DNA from: Streptomyces chattanoogensis
Lineage (GTDB): Bacteria; Actinomycetota; Actinomycetes; Streptomycetales; Streptomycetaceae
DNA length: 64,000 nt
Direction of reading: 5' to 3'
Assembly (NCBI RefSeq): GCF_001294335.1
Contig: NZ_LGKG01000001.1
Location: 558,001-622,000, forward strand
Shown here piece after piece: positions 1 through 8,871 of this stretch (position 1 is its first letter; each line of letters begins with the position of its first letter). Both the position numbers and the translations under genes were made by a program. Under the pieces are notes generated by a model. It made no database searches and was not told the origin of the DNA. It saw only the letters and a list, made by a program, of their open reading frames with translations.

Positions 1-162
1 CGGGCCGCGAAGGAATCCGTCGACGCGGGCCTGGAGACGGACATCGACACCGGCCTGGCGATCGAACGCAACTGGTTCGCCGGTCTCTTCGCGACCGAGG
101 ACCGGGAGACCGGAATGCGCAGCTTTGTCGAGGAGGGGCCCGGCAAGGCCAAGTTCCGCTGA
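1..162 (+). CDS. Enoyl-CoA hydratase/isomerase-like protein, C-terminal fragment
   Basis: The window opens inside a gene; 53 codons remain before a TGA. The readable tail (ending in FVEEGPGKAKFR, preceded by a GLAIERNWFAGLFATED-type stretch) resembles the C-terminal helix of crotonase-superfamily enoyl-CoA hydratases, where a conserved E-R/x-x-F segment precedes the 'D...G...F.EKR.P.F' end. The usual family length is about 250-260 residues, so roughly four fifths of the gene lies upstream and no catalytic residues are visible. A role in fatty-acid or acyl-CoA breakdown is inferred from family only. Confidence 0.65.
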   Translation, partial: RAAKESVDAGLETDIDTGLAIERNWFAGLFATEDRETGMRSFVEEGPGKAKFR

Positions 163-437
163 GACCGGTGATGTTGGCGGGTCGGGTGGTGTTTGGCCGG
201 GACGCGATGCCTCGTGTGGGCGAATTGCGGAAAAGTTAAGCCCGCCTTAAGGCCACCTTGTACACGGCGCGGTTCTCTCGCCCGCCGACCTTTCCGCCGC
301 GGCAGGTTGTCGCAGGTCGGTCGGGGTGCTGGGGAGCCTTGACCGTCGTTGGCGCAAGTCCCGCAGTGATGGCGGAACCTACGATTCCGGGCGAGGGATT
401 CCGTGGGTTCCGCCAACGCGACCGCCAAGTAGCAGCC

Positions 438-977
438 ATGATGGGGGACATGGCGGGCCTCGAAGGTATGGAGCAGCCGCGGCCGGAAAGTGGCACGGCC
501 GCCGGGCGCTGGGAGACCCCCGGAGCGGGCGCCGACACACCGGCACCGGTGGCCGGCGGTCCGCTTTCCGGGCTCGATCTGGCCGGCGAACCCACACTGG
601 ACGAGGTACGGCTGCCCTCGCGCCCCCAGTCCGCGCGCATCGCCCGGCGGCTGACCGGCTGCGTCCTGCTCAAGCAGTGGTCCCTGTCGCCGCAGCTCGC
701 CGAGCAGGCCGTCCTCCTCGTCTCCGAACTGGTCGGCAACGCCGTACGGCACACTGGCGCCCGCTGCTTCGGGCTGCGGATGCTGCGCCGCCGCGGCTGG
801 ATCCGTATCGAGGTGCGCGACCCGTCCCGCGGGCTGCCCTGTCTGATGCCGGTGCACGAGATGGACACCAGCGGCCGCGGCCTCTTCCTCGTCGACAAGC
901 TCTCCGACCGCTGGGGCGTGGATCTGCTGCCGCGCGGCAAGACGACCTGGTTCGAGATGCGCGTCGGCGACCGCTGA
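438..977 (+). CDS. Lone HATPase-domain protein (anti-sigma-factor-like ATP-binding protein)
   Basis: A 179-residue GHKL-type ATPase of the RsbW/SpoIIAB class that Streptomyces carries in large numbers. The N-box ELVGNAVRH (Asn about residue 101) and the G-box DTSGRGLFLVDKLSDRWG (from about residue 143) bind ATP-Mg. There is no histidine-phosphotransfer domain and no membrane segment, so it is not a sensor kinase; these proteins typically bind sigma factors or anti-anti-sigma partners. The frame stays open upstream to a TTG at 258, and ATGs at 369, 438, 441 and 450 are all possible; none has a strong ribosome site, so the start is uncertain. The first 45 or so residues look disordered. No partner is adjacent. 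Confidence 0.8.
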   Translation: MMGDMAGLEGMEQPRPESGTAAGRWETPGAGADTPAPVAGGPLSGLDLAGEPTLDEVRLPSRPQSARIARRLTGCVLLKQWSLSPQLAEQAVLLVSELVGNAVRHTGARCFGLRMLRRRGWIRIEVRDPSRGLPCLMPVHEMDTSGRGLFLVDKLSDRWGVDLLPRGKTTWFEMRVGDR

Positions 978-1063
978 TGCGGCCCCGGGCCCCCGCGGGC
1001 CCCGGTGCACGGCCGGCGGTCCGTAGGATGGGCTGTTCATGCTCGCGCGCAGGAGGAGGGGAG

Positions 1064-1522
1064 ATGCCCGGGTCCAGCCACCCGCACCGGCACAGGCACC
1101 GTGTGCGCCGGTCGCCGGCCGTGACCCTGCTGCTCCTCCTCGCGGTCACCTTCGGGCCGATGCTCTGCCGGATCGGCGGCGATCAGGCCTGGTCGGCGGG
1201 CCAGGCGGCGACGGCGGGCCAGGCGGCGACGGCGGCCGCTCCCGCGGCGCGGACGGCCGACGCCGGACCCGGCCGCCCGCACGCCACCGATGCCCCCATC
1301 GCCGTGGCCGACGCCGTCAAGCGCTGCTCGCGGCACGCCCCCGCGCCCGAAGAATCCGTCCCGCTGCCCGCCCCGCACCGCGCCGAGCCCCTCGCGCCCG
1401 CCGTCACGGGCCCCGCGCCGCTCGCCGCCGACGCCGCCGCCCAGTGGGCGCTCGCCCGGCCACCGACGGACGCCTCGTCCGCCGCCGATCACACCGCGCT
1501 CCTGCCCGTACTGCGGATGTAG
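1064..1522 (+). CDS. Secreted or membrane-anchored hypothetical protein, His-rich N-terminus
   Basis: I do not recognise a family. The ATG sits just behind an excellent AGGAGGAGGGGAG ribosome site, which decides the start against the open frame upstream. The 152-residue product begins with a His/Arg-rich tract (SSHPHRHRHRVRR), then one hydrophobic segment (VTLLLLLAVTFGPMLC, about residues 20-37) acting as signal anchor or signal peptide, then an Ala/Pro-rich low-complexity region with a direct repeat (GQAATAGQAATAA). It lies 58 bp upstream of the DsbA-like gene in the same direction, so it may belong to the same envelope thiol-redox unit. The His-rich head could bind metal; that is inference. 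Confidence 0.6.
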   Translation: MPGSSHPHRHRHRVRRSPAVTLLLLLAVTFGPMLCRIGGDQAWSAGQAATAGQAATAAAPAARTADAGPGRPHATDAPIAVADAVKRCSRHAPAPEESVPLPAPHRAEPLAPAVTGPAPLAADAAAQWALARPPTDASSAADHTALLPVLRM

Positions 1523-1580
1523 GCCGCTGCCGCACGCGCACGGCCCGAATTCCTCTCCTCAGTACGTCTGGAGCTCCCGC

Positions 1581-2396
1581 ATGCCCAAATCCACCTCTCC
1601 CCGCACGTCCGCTGCCGCCGCCTCTCCCGCCCGCAGACTGGCCGCCGTCGGCGCGGTGATCGCCCTCGTCGTGGCCGTGCTCGCGATCGGTATCGCCGTC
1701 GGCAAGGCCGTGGAGGGCGACCGCGGCAGCGGCGGCAGCGGCGCGCCGCAGGCCGCCGCCTCCGCCCAGCCCAAGGAGGACGCCGCACAGCAGAAGATGT
1801 TCGACGACCTCGCCGAACGCACCAGCCGGCGCAAGGACGGCGACCCGCTGGCCGTCGGCAAGAAGGACGCCCCGGTGGTCATGGTCGAATACGCCGACTA
1901 CCAGTGCTCGTTCTGCGGCCGCTTCACCCGCGAGACCCAGCCCGAGCTGATCAAGAAGTACGTCGACGCGGGCACCCTGCGCATCGAGTTCCGCAACTTC
2001 ACCATCCGCGGCGCCGACTCCGAGCGGGCGGCGCGCGCCTCCTGGGCCGCCGGGCAGCAGGGCAGGTTCTGGCAGCTGCACGACGAGCTGTACGCCAAGA
2101 ACCGCCACGGCGACGAGCTGGCCGAGGACAAGCTCGTCGACCTCGCGCGCGAGAGCGGGGTGCGGGACCTCGGGAAGTTCCGTACGGACATGAACAGCGC
2201 GGCCGCCGGGCGGGCCGTCAAGCGCGACCAGGACGAGGGCTACGGCCTCGGCGTGCAGTCCACGCCGTCGTTCCTGGTCAACGGGCGGCCGGTGTCCGGC
2301 GCCCAGCCCACCGAGGTCTTCGCGCAGGCCATCGAGGACGCCGCGGCGCGGGCGGCGAAGCAGAAGCCGGCGAAGGACGAGGCGGCCGGGAAGTGA
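1581..2396 (+). CDS. Membrane-anchored DsbA/thioredoxin-like disulfide oxidoreductase
   Basis: A 271-residue protein with a positively charged N-terminus, one transmembrane helix (about residues 24-42, AVIALVVAVLAIGIAVG) and an extracytoplasmic DsbA-type thioredoxin fold (about 95-255). The redox motif is C-S-F-C in the context YADYQCSFCGRF, and the cis-Pro loop is seen in STPSFLVNGRPVSG. The helical insertion between strands places it with the DsbA/Thioredoxin_4 family rather than classic thioredoxin. It should make or isomerise disulfides in exported proteins. Its stop overlaps the GTG of the CcdA-like gene (GTGA), so the two are probably translationally coupled, the membrane partner passing electrons across the membrane. 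Confidence 0.85.
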   Translation: MPKSTSPRTSAAAASPARRLAAVGAVIALVVAVLAIGIAVGKAVEGDRGSGGSGAPQAAASAQPKEDAAQQKMFDDLAERTSRRKDGDPLAVGKKDAPVVMVEYADYQCSFCGRFTRETQPELIKKYVDAGTLRIEFRNFTIRGADSERAARASWAAGQQGRFWQLHDELYAKNRHGDELAEDKLVDLARESGVRDLGKFRTDMNSAAAGRAVKRDQDEGYGLGVQSTPSFLVNGRPVSGAQPTEVFAQAIEDAAARAAKQKPAKDEAAGK

Positions 2397-3259
2397 CCGA
2401 CATCGGCTACCTCGCGGCGTTCCTGGGCGGGGTGCTCGCCCTGGTCAGCCCGTGCAGCGCACTGCTGCTGCCGGCGTTCTTCGCGTACTCGCTCGCCGAC
2501 CCCGGGCGGCTGCTGGCCCGCACCGGAGTCTTCTATCTGGGGCTGGCCACGACCCTGGTCCCGCTCGGCGCGGCGAGCACGGCGGCCAGCCGGCTCTTCA
2601 ACGGTCACCGCGATCTGCTCACCGCCCTCGGCGGCTGGGTCGTCATCGCGATGGGCGTCGCCCAGATCCTGGGCCTGGGCTTCGCCTCCAAGCGCGCCCA
2701 GGCCGCCGCGGCCAGGATCACCCCGCGCTCGGCCGTCTCCACCTTCCTCCTCGGCTGTGTCTACGGCCTCACGGGCTTCTGCGCGGGCCCGATCCTGGGC
2801 GCGGTGCTGACGGTGACGGCGGTCAGCGGCTCACCGGTGTACGGCGCCTCGATGCTCGCCGTCTACGCGCTCGGCATGGCGCTGCCGCTGTTCGTTCTCG
2901 CGCTGCTGTGGGACCGGTTCCAGCTCGGCACCCGGGGCTGGCTGCGCGGCCGCGCATTCGCCGTCGGCAGGCTGCGGCTGCACACCACCTCCGTGCTGTC
3001 CGGCGCCTTCTTCATCGGCATCGGCGTGCTCTTCCTGCTCTTCAACGGGGGCGGCGCGCTGCCCGGCATCCTCGACGCGGAGGCGGAGTTCGGCCTCGAG
3101 GAGTGGGTGGCGAAGATCGGCAACGGCGTACCGGACGTCGTGCTGATCGCGGTGGCCGCGCTGATCGTGGCCGGGGTGCTGGCCCGGATCGCGCTGCGGC
3201 CGGACCGGCCGGACCGGCCGGAGCACCCGGCGAAGCGGGCGGACGGCGGGCAGGAGTAG
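2393..3259 (+). CDS. CcdA/DsbD-type cytochrome c biogenesis membrane protein
   Basis: A 288-residue polytopic protein starting at a GTG that overlaps the stop of the DsbA-like gene. The first helix carries LVSPCSALLLPAF and a later one GFCAGPILGAVLTVTAVSG; these paired Cys-Pro/Cys-x-Gly-Pro sites are the redox cysteines of the CcdA/DsbD transmembrane family, which shuttles electrons from cytoplasmic thioredoxin to extracytoplasmic thiol proteins. About seven hydrophobic segments are visible. The C-terminus is a charged tail with repeated RPDRPDRPEHP. Context (coupled DsbA-like partner) supports a thiol-redox relay. A strong hairpin follows the gene. Confidence 0.85.
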   Translation: MTDIGYLAAFLGGVLALVSPCSALLLPAFFAYSLADPGRLLARTGVFYLGLATTLVPLGAASTAASRLFNGHRDLLTALGGWVVIAMGVAQILGLGFASKRAQAAAARITPRSAVSTFLLGCVYGLTGFCAGPILGAVLTVTAVSGSPVYGASMLAVYALGMALPLFVLALLWDRFQLGTRGWLRGRAFAVGRLRLHTTSVLSGAFFIGIGVLFLLFNGGGALPGILDAEAEFGLEEWVAKIGNGVPDVVLIAVAALIVAGVLARIALRPDRPDRPEHPAKRADGGQE

Positions 3260-3274
3260 CGGGCGGCCGGGGCC

Positions 3275-3293
3275 GCGGGGCGGGGCGCCCCGC
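3275..3293 (+). terminator. Hairpin terminator after the CcdA-like gene
   Basis: Perfect 8-bp GC stem (GCGGGGCG / CGCCCCGC) with a GGG loop, 15 bp after the stop and followed by AGTTT. It lies between convergent genes, so it may serve both strands. Confidence 0.6.
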
Positions 3294-3342
3294 AGTTTCC
3301 CGTGCGGTGCGGGCCTGTCCCGGCGGATCAGGGCGGAAGGCC

Positions 3343-3705
3343 CTACGCGCTCTGCCGCGGCCGCCGGTGCAGTTGCAGATGCGGGCGGCGCGGGCGCAGG
3401 CGCGGATGCGGATGGTGGGCGTCCGCCCGCCGCCGGCGGTCGTTGCAGAGCAGGCATTTGCCGTAACCCGGCGGCAGCGGATCCTCCGGGTCGCCGTACA
3501 AGGGGTCGACCGCGCCATGGGGGTGCTCGGCGCAGCCGGTCGGGCCCGTTTCGGCGCCCAGCGCGCCGGCGACGCTCAGCGCTCGCCGGAGCACGTCGAC
3601 GAGCTGGTCGGCGTCCCGGCGGGTGGGCGCGCGCTGGAGGGCGGCGGCGATGTCGGAGGCGGTGGTCAGCGCGGACTGGAGTTCGCGCAGGTCTGCGTAA
3701 CCCAT
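3343..3705 (-). CDS. Small Streptomyces-type hypothetical protein with Cys/His motif
   Basis: A 120-residue protein whose start (ATG at MGYADLRELQ) is the first sensible one in a longer open frame. Residues 1-50 form amphipathic helices (LQSALTTASDIAAALQRA, DADQLVDVLRRALSVAGAL). A Cys-x3-His ... Cys-x2-Cys pattern follows (GCAEHPHGAVDPLYG, then GYGKCLLCND) that could hold one metal ion. The last 30 residues are very basic and His-rich. I recall similar conserved hypotheticals in other Streptomyces but no function. It points toward the CcdA-like gene and stands alone. Confidence 0.55.
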   Translation of the reverse strand: MGYADLRELQSALTTASDIAAALQRAPTRRDADQLVDVLRRALSVAGALGAETGPTGCAEHPHGAVDPLYGDPEDPLPPGYGKCLLCNDRRRRADAHHPHPRLRPRRPHLQLHRRPRQSA

Positions 3706-3890
3706 GCCCCGGAGCGTAGGCGCCCCCACTGACAGTGGATCTTGGGCAGGATCCGGTACGGGTGGTTGATCTTGAGGTCGCACTTCGCGGCTTCCCATGG
3801 CCGCATGCATGCCCGCCCGGGCCCACGGTTTAGCACCGAAGCGGTGACCGGGGCCTGGACGGCGGATGACGGCTGGGCGCGCGGGCGGCC

Positions 3891-4721
3891 TCAGGGCGCG
3901 ATCGGCAGCGCCCGCTTGTGGTCGGTGAGGCGGTAGCGCCGCACGATGGCCTGGAAGGCGGCGTCGTCGACCGGCCGGCCCTCCAGGAAGTCGTCTATCT
4001 GGTCGTAGCTCACACCGAGCGCGTCCTCGTCGGGCTTGCCCGGGTCCAGCGTCTCCAGGTCGGCCGTCGGGACCTTCCACACCAGCTCCGCCGGAGCGCC
4101 CAGGGCCTCCGCCACACCGCGCACCCGGCGCTTGGTCAGACCGGTGAGCGGGACGACATCGGCCGCGCCGTCGCCGAACTTGGTGAAGAAGCCGGAGACG
4201 GCCTCGGCCGCGTGGTCGGTGCCCACGACGAGGCCGTCATGGGCACCGGCGACCGCATACTGCGCGATCATGCGCTGCCGGGCCTTGATGTTGCCCTGGA
4301 CGAAGTCCTGGTGATGTGCGTCACGGAAGGTGACGCCGCCGTCCACCGCCGCGGCCAGCGCCGCATCGCTGGCAGGCCGGATGTCGACGGTCAGCTCCCG
4401 GTCCGCCCGGATGAACTCCAGCGCCAGCTGGGCGTCCTTCTCGTCCGCCTGGACGCCGTACGGCAGCCGCATCGCGAAGAACGTGGCGTCGTGCCCGGCG
4501 GCACGGGCCCGCTCCACGGCGAGCTGGCACAGCCGGCCCGTGGTCGTGGAGTCGACCCCGCCGCTGATCCCCAGGACCAGCGACCGCAGCCCCGTGGACG
4601 TCAGCCGCTCCGTGAGGAACGTCACCCGGCGCTCGATCTCCCGCTCCGCGTCGAAGGACGCGCTCACCTGGAGATCCCGGGCGATCTCCTCCTGCAGGGC
4701 CTGGGCCGCTGACTCGCTCAC
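3891..4721 (-). CDS. nadE: Ammonia-dependent NAD+ synthetase
   Basis: Converts deamido-NAD+ to NAD+ with ATP and ammonia, the last step of NAD synthesis. The 276-residue product is the short single-domain form, with no N-terminal nitrilase/glutaminase domain, so ammonia is the expected nitrogen donor. The adenylating P-loop SGGVDS is at residues 53-58, followed by conserved FAMRLPYGVQADEKDAQ, QGNIKARQRM and GTDHAAEAVSGFFTKFGDGAAD segments. The start is a GTG preceded by AAGGAG at good spacing. It is monocistronic, with the GH25 gene upstream on the same strand more than 100 bp away. Confidence 0.93.
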   Translation of the reverse strand: MSESAAQALQEEIARDLQVSASFDAEREIERRVTFLTERLTSTGLRSLVLGISGGVDSTTTGRLCQLAVERARAAGHDATFFAMRLPYGVQADEKDAQLALEFIRADRELTVDIRPASDAALAAAVDGGVTFRDAHHQDFVQGNIKARQRMIAQYAVAGAHDGLVVGTDHAAEAVSGFFTKFGDGAADVVPLTGLTKRRVRGVAEALGAPAELVWKVPTADLETLDPGKPDEDALGVSYDQIDDFLEGRPVDDAAFQAIVRRYRLTDHKRALPIAP

Positions 4722-4832
4722 GGCTGCTCCTTCGGTGTCGTGCGGGCGCTGGTCGCGCGCCGGGTGCCGGTCGTCCGCAGGCCGTGGACAGGCCGTGCGG
4801 ACGCCGTTCGAATGATGCCAATGGAGGAAACC

Positions 4833-5429
4833 TTATGCCGGATGCGCCCACTTCTTGAGCGCGGCCCTGCTCTCGAAGTCCGCGACGTCCTTGTCCAGCG
4901 GCCGGTCGGTGTACTGGTGGATACGCCACTTCGCCTTGATCCGCGGATGCCCGGCGGAGACGTAATCGGCGATCCACAGCCCGTCCGCGGCATACGACGT
5001 GGTGTCGTGGTTGAGCCAGAAATCGCGGTTGCAGTAGAGCATCACGCGGTGGGTGGGCCGCAGCTTCTTGACCTCCAGCAGAAACTGGTCCTTCTGGGCA
5101 TTGCTCGCATACGTCCCCTCGCCCGTGCGCTCCCAGTCGGCGGCCAGGATGTCGCCCTGCACCGAGGCGCACTTCTCGACGAAGTATCTGGCCTGTGCCG
5201 CGATGTTCCCCGGCCACAGGAAGTGGTAGAAGCCGACCACGCAGCCCGCCTTACGGGCCTTCGCCGCCTGCGCCGACTGGTGCGGATTGATGTAGGAGCG
5301 GCCTTCGGTGGCCTTGACGAATACGAAGTCCAGCCCCTCCGTGGAATACGAGGCGTTGTACGAACTGACATCGACACCATGCAGCATGCGCGGCCTCCTG
5401 CCGATCGGACCTGCCGTGTGAACCGTCAT
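4833..5429 (-). CDS. GH25 lysozyme-like muramidase without obvious signal peptide
   Basis: A 198-residue glycoside hydrolase family 25 protein, essentially just the catalytic barrel. It begins GVDVSSYNAS (nucleophile/acid-region Asp near residue 20), has FVFVKATEG, and the D-x-E pair appears as AADWERTG (Asp98, Glu100); GLWIADYVSAGHP and WRIHQYTD near the end are also typical. GH25 enzymes cleave the beta-1,4 link in peptidoglycan. No signal peptide is visible whether translation starts at residue 1 or at Met15, which is odd for a wall hydrolase; export by another route or a lysis role is possible. No phage genes flank it. Confidence 0.85.
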   Translation of the reverse strand: MTVHTAGPIGRRPRMLHGVDVSSYNASYSTEGLDFVFVKATEGRSYINPHQSAQAAKARKAGCVVGFYHFLWPGNIAAQARYFVEKCASVQGDILAADWERTGEGTYASNAQKDQFLLEVKKLRPTHRVMLYCNRDFWLNHDTTSYAADGLWIADYVSAGHPRIKAKWRIHQYTDRPLDKDVADFESRAALKKWAHPA

Positions 5430-5647
5430 CTCAGCGTCATCTGCATCAACTGCCCGAAGTCTCCGGGAAGTTCCCGCAGTCGGGCATGTTCACCCCTGGG
5501 GACGCCAGATCATGGCGGCGAAGTTCCGTACGGAACCGAGGTGTTGGCCGGCCGGCCCGGAACGGGCGCCGCCCCCGCGGCCGAGGCTCCCCGGCCGCCA
5601 AGGGGGGACCCCCCATCGCACCGCCGCGGCCTTGGCAGACTTGCCGG

Positions 5648-6415
5648 GTGACCCATCTGGTACTGCTCGCCGAGGACGACCGCCCCATCCGCACCGCGCT
5701 GGAGCGTGCCCTGACCCTGGAGGGGTACCGGGTCACCGCCGTCGCCGACGGGATCCAGGCACTGGCCGCCGCCCACCGCGAGCGGCCCGATGTGATCCTG
5801 CTGGACGTCATGATGCCGGGCGTCGACGGGCTCCAGGTGTGCCGGGTGCTGCGCGCCGAAGGGGACCGCACCCCGATCCTGATGCTCACCGCCCGCGTCG
5901 AGACCGCCGACCGGATCGCCGGACTGGACGCCGGCGCGGACGACTATGTCGTCAAGCCCTTCGAGGTCGAGGAGGTCTTCGCCCGGCTGCGGGCCCTGCT
6001 GCGGCGTACGGCCCCGGAGGCCGACGGCGGTCAGGGCGGTCAGGGCGGCCCGTCGGAGAACCAATGGGAGCACCCCGAGGGCGGCGACGAAGCCGGTGCG
6101 AGCAGCCGCGACACCGGCCTGGTCGAAGTGGCCGACCTGCGCATCGACGGCCCCTCGCGCCGGGCCTGGCGCGGCGGACGCGAGCTGGAACTGACCCGCA
6201 CCGAGTTCGGGCTGCTCGAGCTCCTCGCCCGGCACGCCGGAATCGTCCTCGACCACGCCACGATCTACGACCGGATCTGGGGCTACGACTTCGGCCCCGG
6301 CTCCAAGAACCTCGCCGTCTACGTCGGCTACCTGCGCCGCAAGGTCGATGTGCCCGGCAGCCGCCCGCTGATCCACACCGTGCGGGGCGTCGGCTACGTC
6401 CTCCGGGAGCACTGA
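5648..6415 (+). CDS. OmpR-family response regulator
   Basis: A 255-residue two-component regulator. The receiver domain (about 1-118) has the acidic pocket EDD at 9-11, phospho-acceptor Asp53 in LLDVMMPG, Thr81 and Lys103 in VVKPFE. A Gly/Gln/Glu-rich linker (about 125-155, GGQGGQGG) separates it from a winged-helix DNA-binding domain ending HTVRGVGYVLREH. The GTG start is chosen because the receiver fold begins there; the longer open frame upstream is not conserved-looking. One base separates it from the sensor kinase gene, so they form an operon. The pairing and domain order resemble MprA/MprB-type envelope-stress systems, but the signal is unknown. Confidence 0.92.
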   Translation: MTHLVLLAEDDRPIRTALERALTLEGYRVTAVADGIQALAAAHRERPDVILLDVMMPGVDGLQVCRVLRAEGDRTPILMLTARVETADRIAGLDAGADDYVVKPFEVEEVFARLRALLRRTAPEADGGQGGQGGPSENQWEHPEGGDEAGASSRDTGLVEVADLRIDGPSRRAWRGGRELELTRTEFGLLELLARHAGIVLDHATIYDRIWGYDFGPGSKNLAVYVGYLRRKVDVPGSRPLIHTVRGVGYVLREH

Positions 6416-6416
6416 G

Positions 6417-7901
6417 ATGGCCGGGCCGCGCCGCCGCCTCCGCGACCGCCTGGGCGCCTGGCTGTGCACCCGTAAACCGGCCAGCCTGCGCACCGCCTTC
6501 GCGCTGACCTTCGCCGCCGGGGCCGCGGTGGTGACCGTCCTCGTCGGCTTCCTCAGCTATGACGCGGCGGCCCGGCTGGTGCGGGTGGACGAGAAGTCGG
6601 TGTTCTCCGAGGTCGTACGGGATCTGCGGACCCAGGTCCGGGAGAAGACGTTCGAGCCCGCCGACTACACGGCCGCCGACCCCGACCACGACGGGCCGCG
6701 CGACGACCTCACCCGCCCTACCCGTACCGACGTCCAGGTCCTGGGCCCCGGCGGCCGGATCGTGGACCGGGGCCGTCCGCCGCTGCCGGCCGGGCCCCGG
6801 GAGCGCAGGATCGCCGGGGAGCGGCACGCGGGCCGGTGCACGGGGCGGGAGGCGACGGTGGGCGACGACGAGTACCACGTCGCGACCGTGGCGCTGGGCG
6901 GCGGGCGCGGGGCGGTCCAGGTCGCCCAGAAGTTCAGCGGGACCGAGGATCTGCTCGCCGCGCTCCAGCAGCGCACCGCCCTCCTGGCGGCCGCCGTCAT
7001 CGCGCTCGCCGGGGCGGCCGGCTGGTGGCTGGCCCGCCGGATCACCGGCCGGCTGATCCGGCTCACCTCGGTCGCCGAGAGCGTGGCCGAACACGGGCGG
7101 CTGGACGTGCCGGTCCCGGTGGCGGGCCGCGACGAGGTCGCCCGTCTGGGCCGGGCCTTCGACGACATGCTCGGCCGGCTGGCGAACTCCGTCGAGGACC
7201 AGCAGCGGCTCGTCCAGGACGCGGGCCACGAGCTGCGCACCCCGCTGACCTCGCTCCGTACGAACATCTCGCTGCTCAAGCGGTTCGAGGACCTGCCGCC
7301 GGACGCCCGCGAGGAACTCCTGGCCGACCTGGCGGGCGAGGCCCGCGAGCTGACCGATCTGGTCAACGAGCTGGTCGGCCTGGCCGCCGGCCGGCGCGAC
7401 GACGACCCGCTCTGCGATGTGCGCCTGTCCGATGTGGTCGGCAAGGCCGCCGCCTCCGCCCGCCGCCGTACGGGCCGCGACATCACCGTGGACACCATCC
7501 GCCCCGCCCGGACAGCGGGCCGTCCGGCCTCCCTCCACCGGGCCCTGACCAACCTTCTGGAGAACGCCGCCAAATTCGACGCCGGCGGCACCGAACCCAT
7601 CGAGGTCCGGGTGATCGGCGCCCGCATCGAGGTCCTCGACCGCGGCCCCGGCATCGCCGCATCCGACCTCACCCGCGTCTTCGACCGCTTCTACCGCGCG
7701 CCGGCGGCCCGGGGGCTGCCGGGCTCCGGCCTGGGCCTGGCCATAGTGCGGGAGATCGCCACCGCCCATGGAGGCCATGCCTTCGCCGCCCGCCGGCCCG
7801 GTGGCGGCGCGGTCCTGGGCTTCACGGTGGGGAGGGGACCGAGCGCCTCAAGCGCCGCAACGGGGGCGGGGTACCGGGACGGGGCGGGCGTGGGGGACTG
7901 A
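6417..7901 (+). CDS. HAMP-domain sensor histidine kinase
   Basis: A 494-residue membrane kinase partnered with the preceding OmpR regulator. Two transmembrane helices (about residues 25-47 and 188-210) flank an extracytoplasmic sensor loop of about 140 residues rich in Asp/Arg. A HAMP linker follows, then the H-box DAGHELRTPLTSLR, the N-box LTNLLENAAKFD, the G1 box DRGPGIA and the G2 box GSGLGLAIV. It should autophosphorylate on the H-box His and pass phosphate to Asp53 of its partner. The last 30 residues are Gly/Ala-rich and probably disordered. It converges on the M56 gene with 13 bp between stops. Confidence 0.93.
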   Translation: MAGPRRRLRDRLGAWLCTRKPASLRTAFALTFAAGAAVVTVLVGFLSYDAAARLVRVDEKSVFSEVVRDLRTQVREKTFEPADYTAADPDHDGPRDDLTRPTRTDVQVLGPGGRIVDRGRPPLPAGPRERRIAGERHAGRCTGREATVGDDEYHVATVALGGGRGAVQVAQKFSGTEDLLAALQQRTALLAAAVIALAGAAGWWLARRITGRLIRLTSVAESVAEHGRLDVPVPVAGRDEVARLGRAFDDMLGRLANSVEDQQRLVQDAGHELRTPLTSLRTNISLLKRFEDLPPDAREELLADLAGEARELTDLVNELVGLAAGRRDDDPLCDVRLSDVVGKAAASARRRTGRDITVDTIRPARTAGRPASLHRALTNLLENAAKFDAGGTEPIEVRVIGARIEVLDRGPGIAASDLTRVFDRFYRAPAARGLPGSGLGLAIVREIATAHGGHAFAARRPGGGAVLGFTVGRGPSASSAATGAGYRDGAGVGD

Positions 7902-7914
7902 CCGAGGGTTCCCC

Positions 7915-8871
7915 TCATCTCCCCGCCTCGCCCTGCGCCGTCTCCGCCCTCTCCACCGTCCGATGCAGATCGGCGGCGGCATCCAGCGCACCGGCCGCCG
8001 AGCACGCCACACAGGCCAGCACTGCCGCAGCGGCCAGGCGGCGGGCGCCGGACCGGGTCCGCGGCCGGGCCACCGGCCGGCCGGGGGACAGCAGGGCGGC
8101 GACGCGGCGGGGGACCGGTCCCGCCGTGGCGCCGAGGACGGCGCTCGGGCGGTGCGGGGAAGGCCGGGAGCCGGCGAGGGCGGCGCGGCCGATGGCGCGC
8201 GCCGTCAGGCGGCGGTCGCCCACCTGGGCGGCGGCGGATTCGTCGGCCCAGCGCTCGAGCGCGTACGACAAGGGTGCGCGAAGGCCGCACAAGAGGGGAT
8301 GGCAGGCCGCGGCCAGTGCGACGGTGAGCAGGAAGTGGTGGTGGCGGCCGGTGAGATGGGCGCGCTCGTGGGCGAAGAGGACCTCGCGTTCGGCCGGAGT
8401 CAGGGCCCGCAGCATCCCGGCCGTCACCACGATCCGGTCCGGCCGGCCCGGCAGGGCGTAGGCATCGGCCGCCGGGTCCGGCAGGACGCACAGGTCGCCG
8501 GCCGTGGCATGGGCGTCGGCGGTCCGCCGGGCGGTGCGCAGCTCGGCGCGGTGGCCCAGCGCCCGGCGGACCGCCGCGACCGCGCAAAAGGTCAGCAACG
8601 TGCCCGCGGCGTACGCCACCGGGGCGGTCAGGGCCGGATCGCCGCCGGCCAGCGGCAGCGGGAGATGCCCGGGGGCGGCGACCGCGGGCAGCCGCAGCGC
8701 TCCGGCGGCGGCCAGCAGGACGAGCGCCGCGGTCGCACAGGCGGCCAGCGCGGCGGCGCACCCGGTCAGCAGCCACGCGGCGGCGCGCGGCGGAAGCCAC
8801 TCGGCGAGACGCCGGGCGGCCGGTACGGCGAGCAGCGGCACCAGCAGCGGAATCCACACGGCGAAGATCAC
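7915..8871 (-). CDS. M56-family (BlaR1-like) membrane zinc peptidase
   Basis: A 318-residue polytopic membrane protein with several hydrophobic helices in its first 100 residues and a zinc-binding H-E-R-A-H motif at 168-172 followed by an E-R-W-A-D-E segment that supplies the third ligand region. This is the peptidase M56/M48-like core of BlaR1/MecR1 sensors, without an extracellular penicillin-binding domain. It starts at a GTG overlapping the stop of the BlaI-like repressor gene (GTGA). In known systems the sensor protease leads to loss of the BlaI repressor; the signal here is unknown. A beta-lactam signal should not be assumed because the sensor domain is missing. Confidence 0.87.
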   Translation of the reverse strand: MIFAVWIPLLVPLLAVPAARRLAEWLPPRAAAWLLTGCAAALAACATAALVLLAAAGALRLPAVAAPGHLPLPLAGGDPALTAPVAYAAGTLLTFCAVAAVRRALGHRAELRTARRTADAHATAGDLCVLPDPAADAYALPGRPDRIVVTAGMLRALTPAEREVLFAHERAHLTGRHHHFLLTVALAAACHPLLCGLRAPLSYALERWADESAAAQVGDRRLTARAIGRAALAGSRPSPHRPSAVLGATAGPVPRRVAALLSPGRPVARPRTRSGARRLAAAAVLACVACSAAGALDAAADLHRTVERAETAQGEAGR

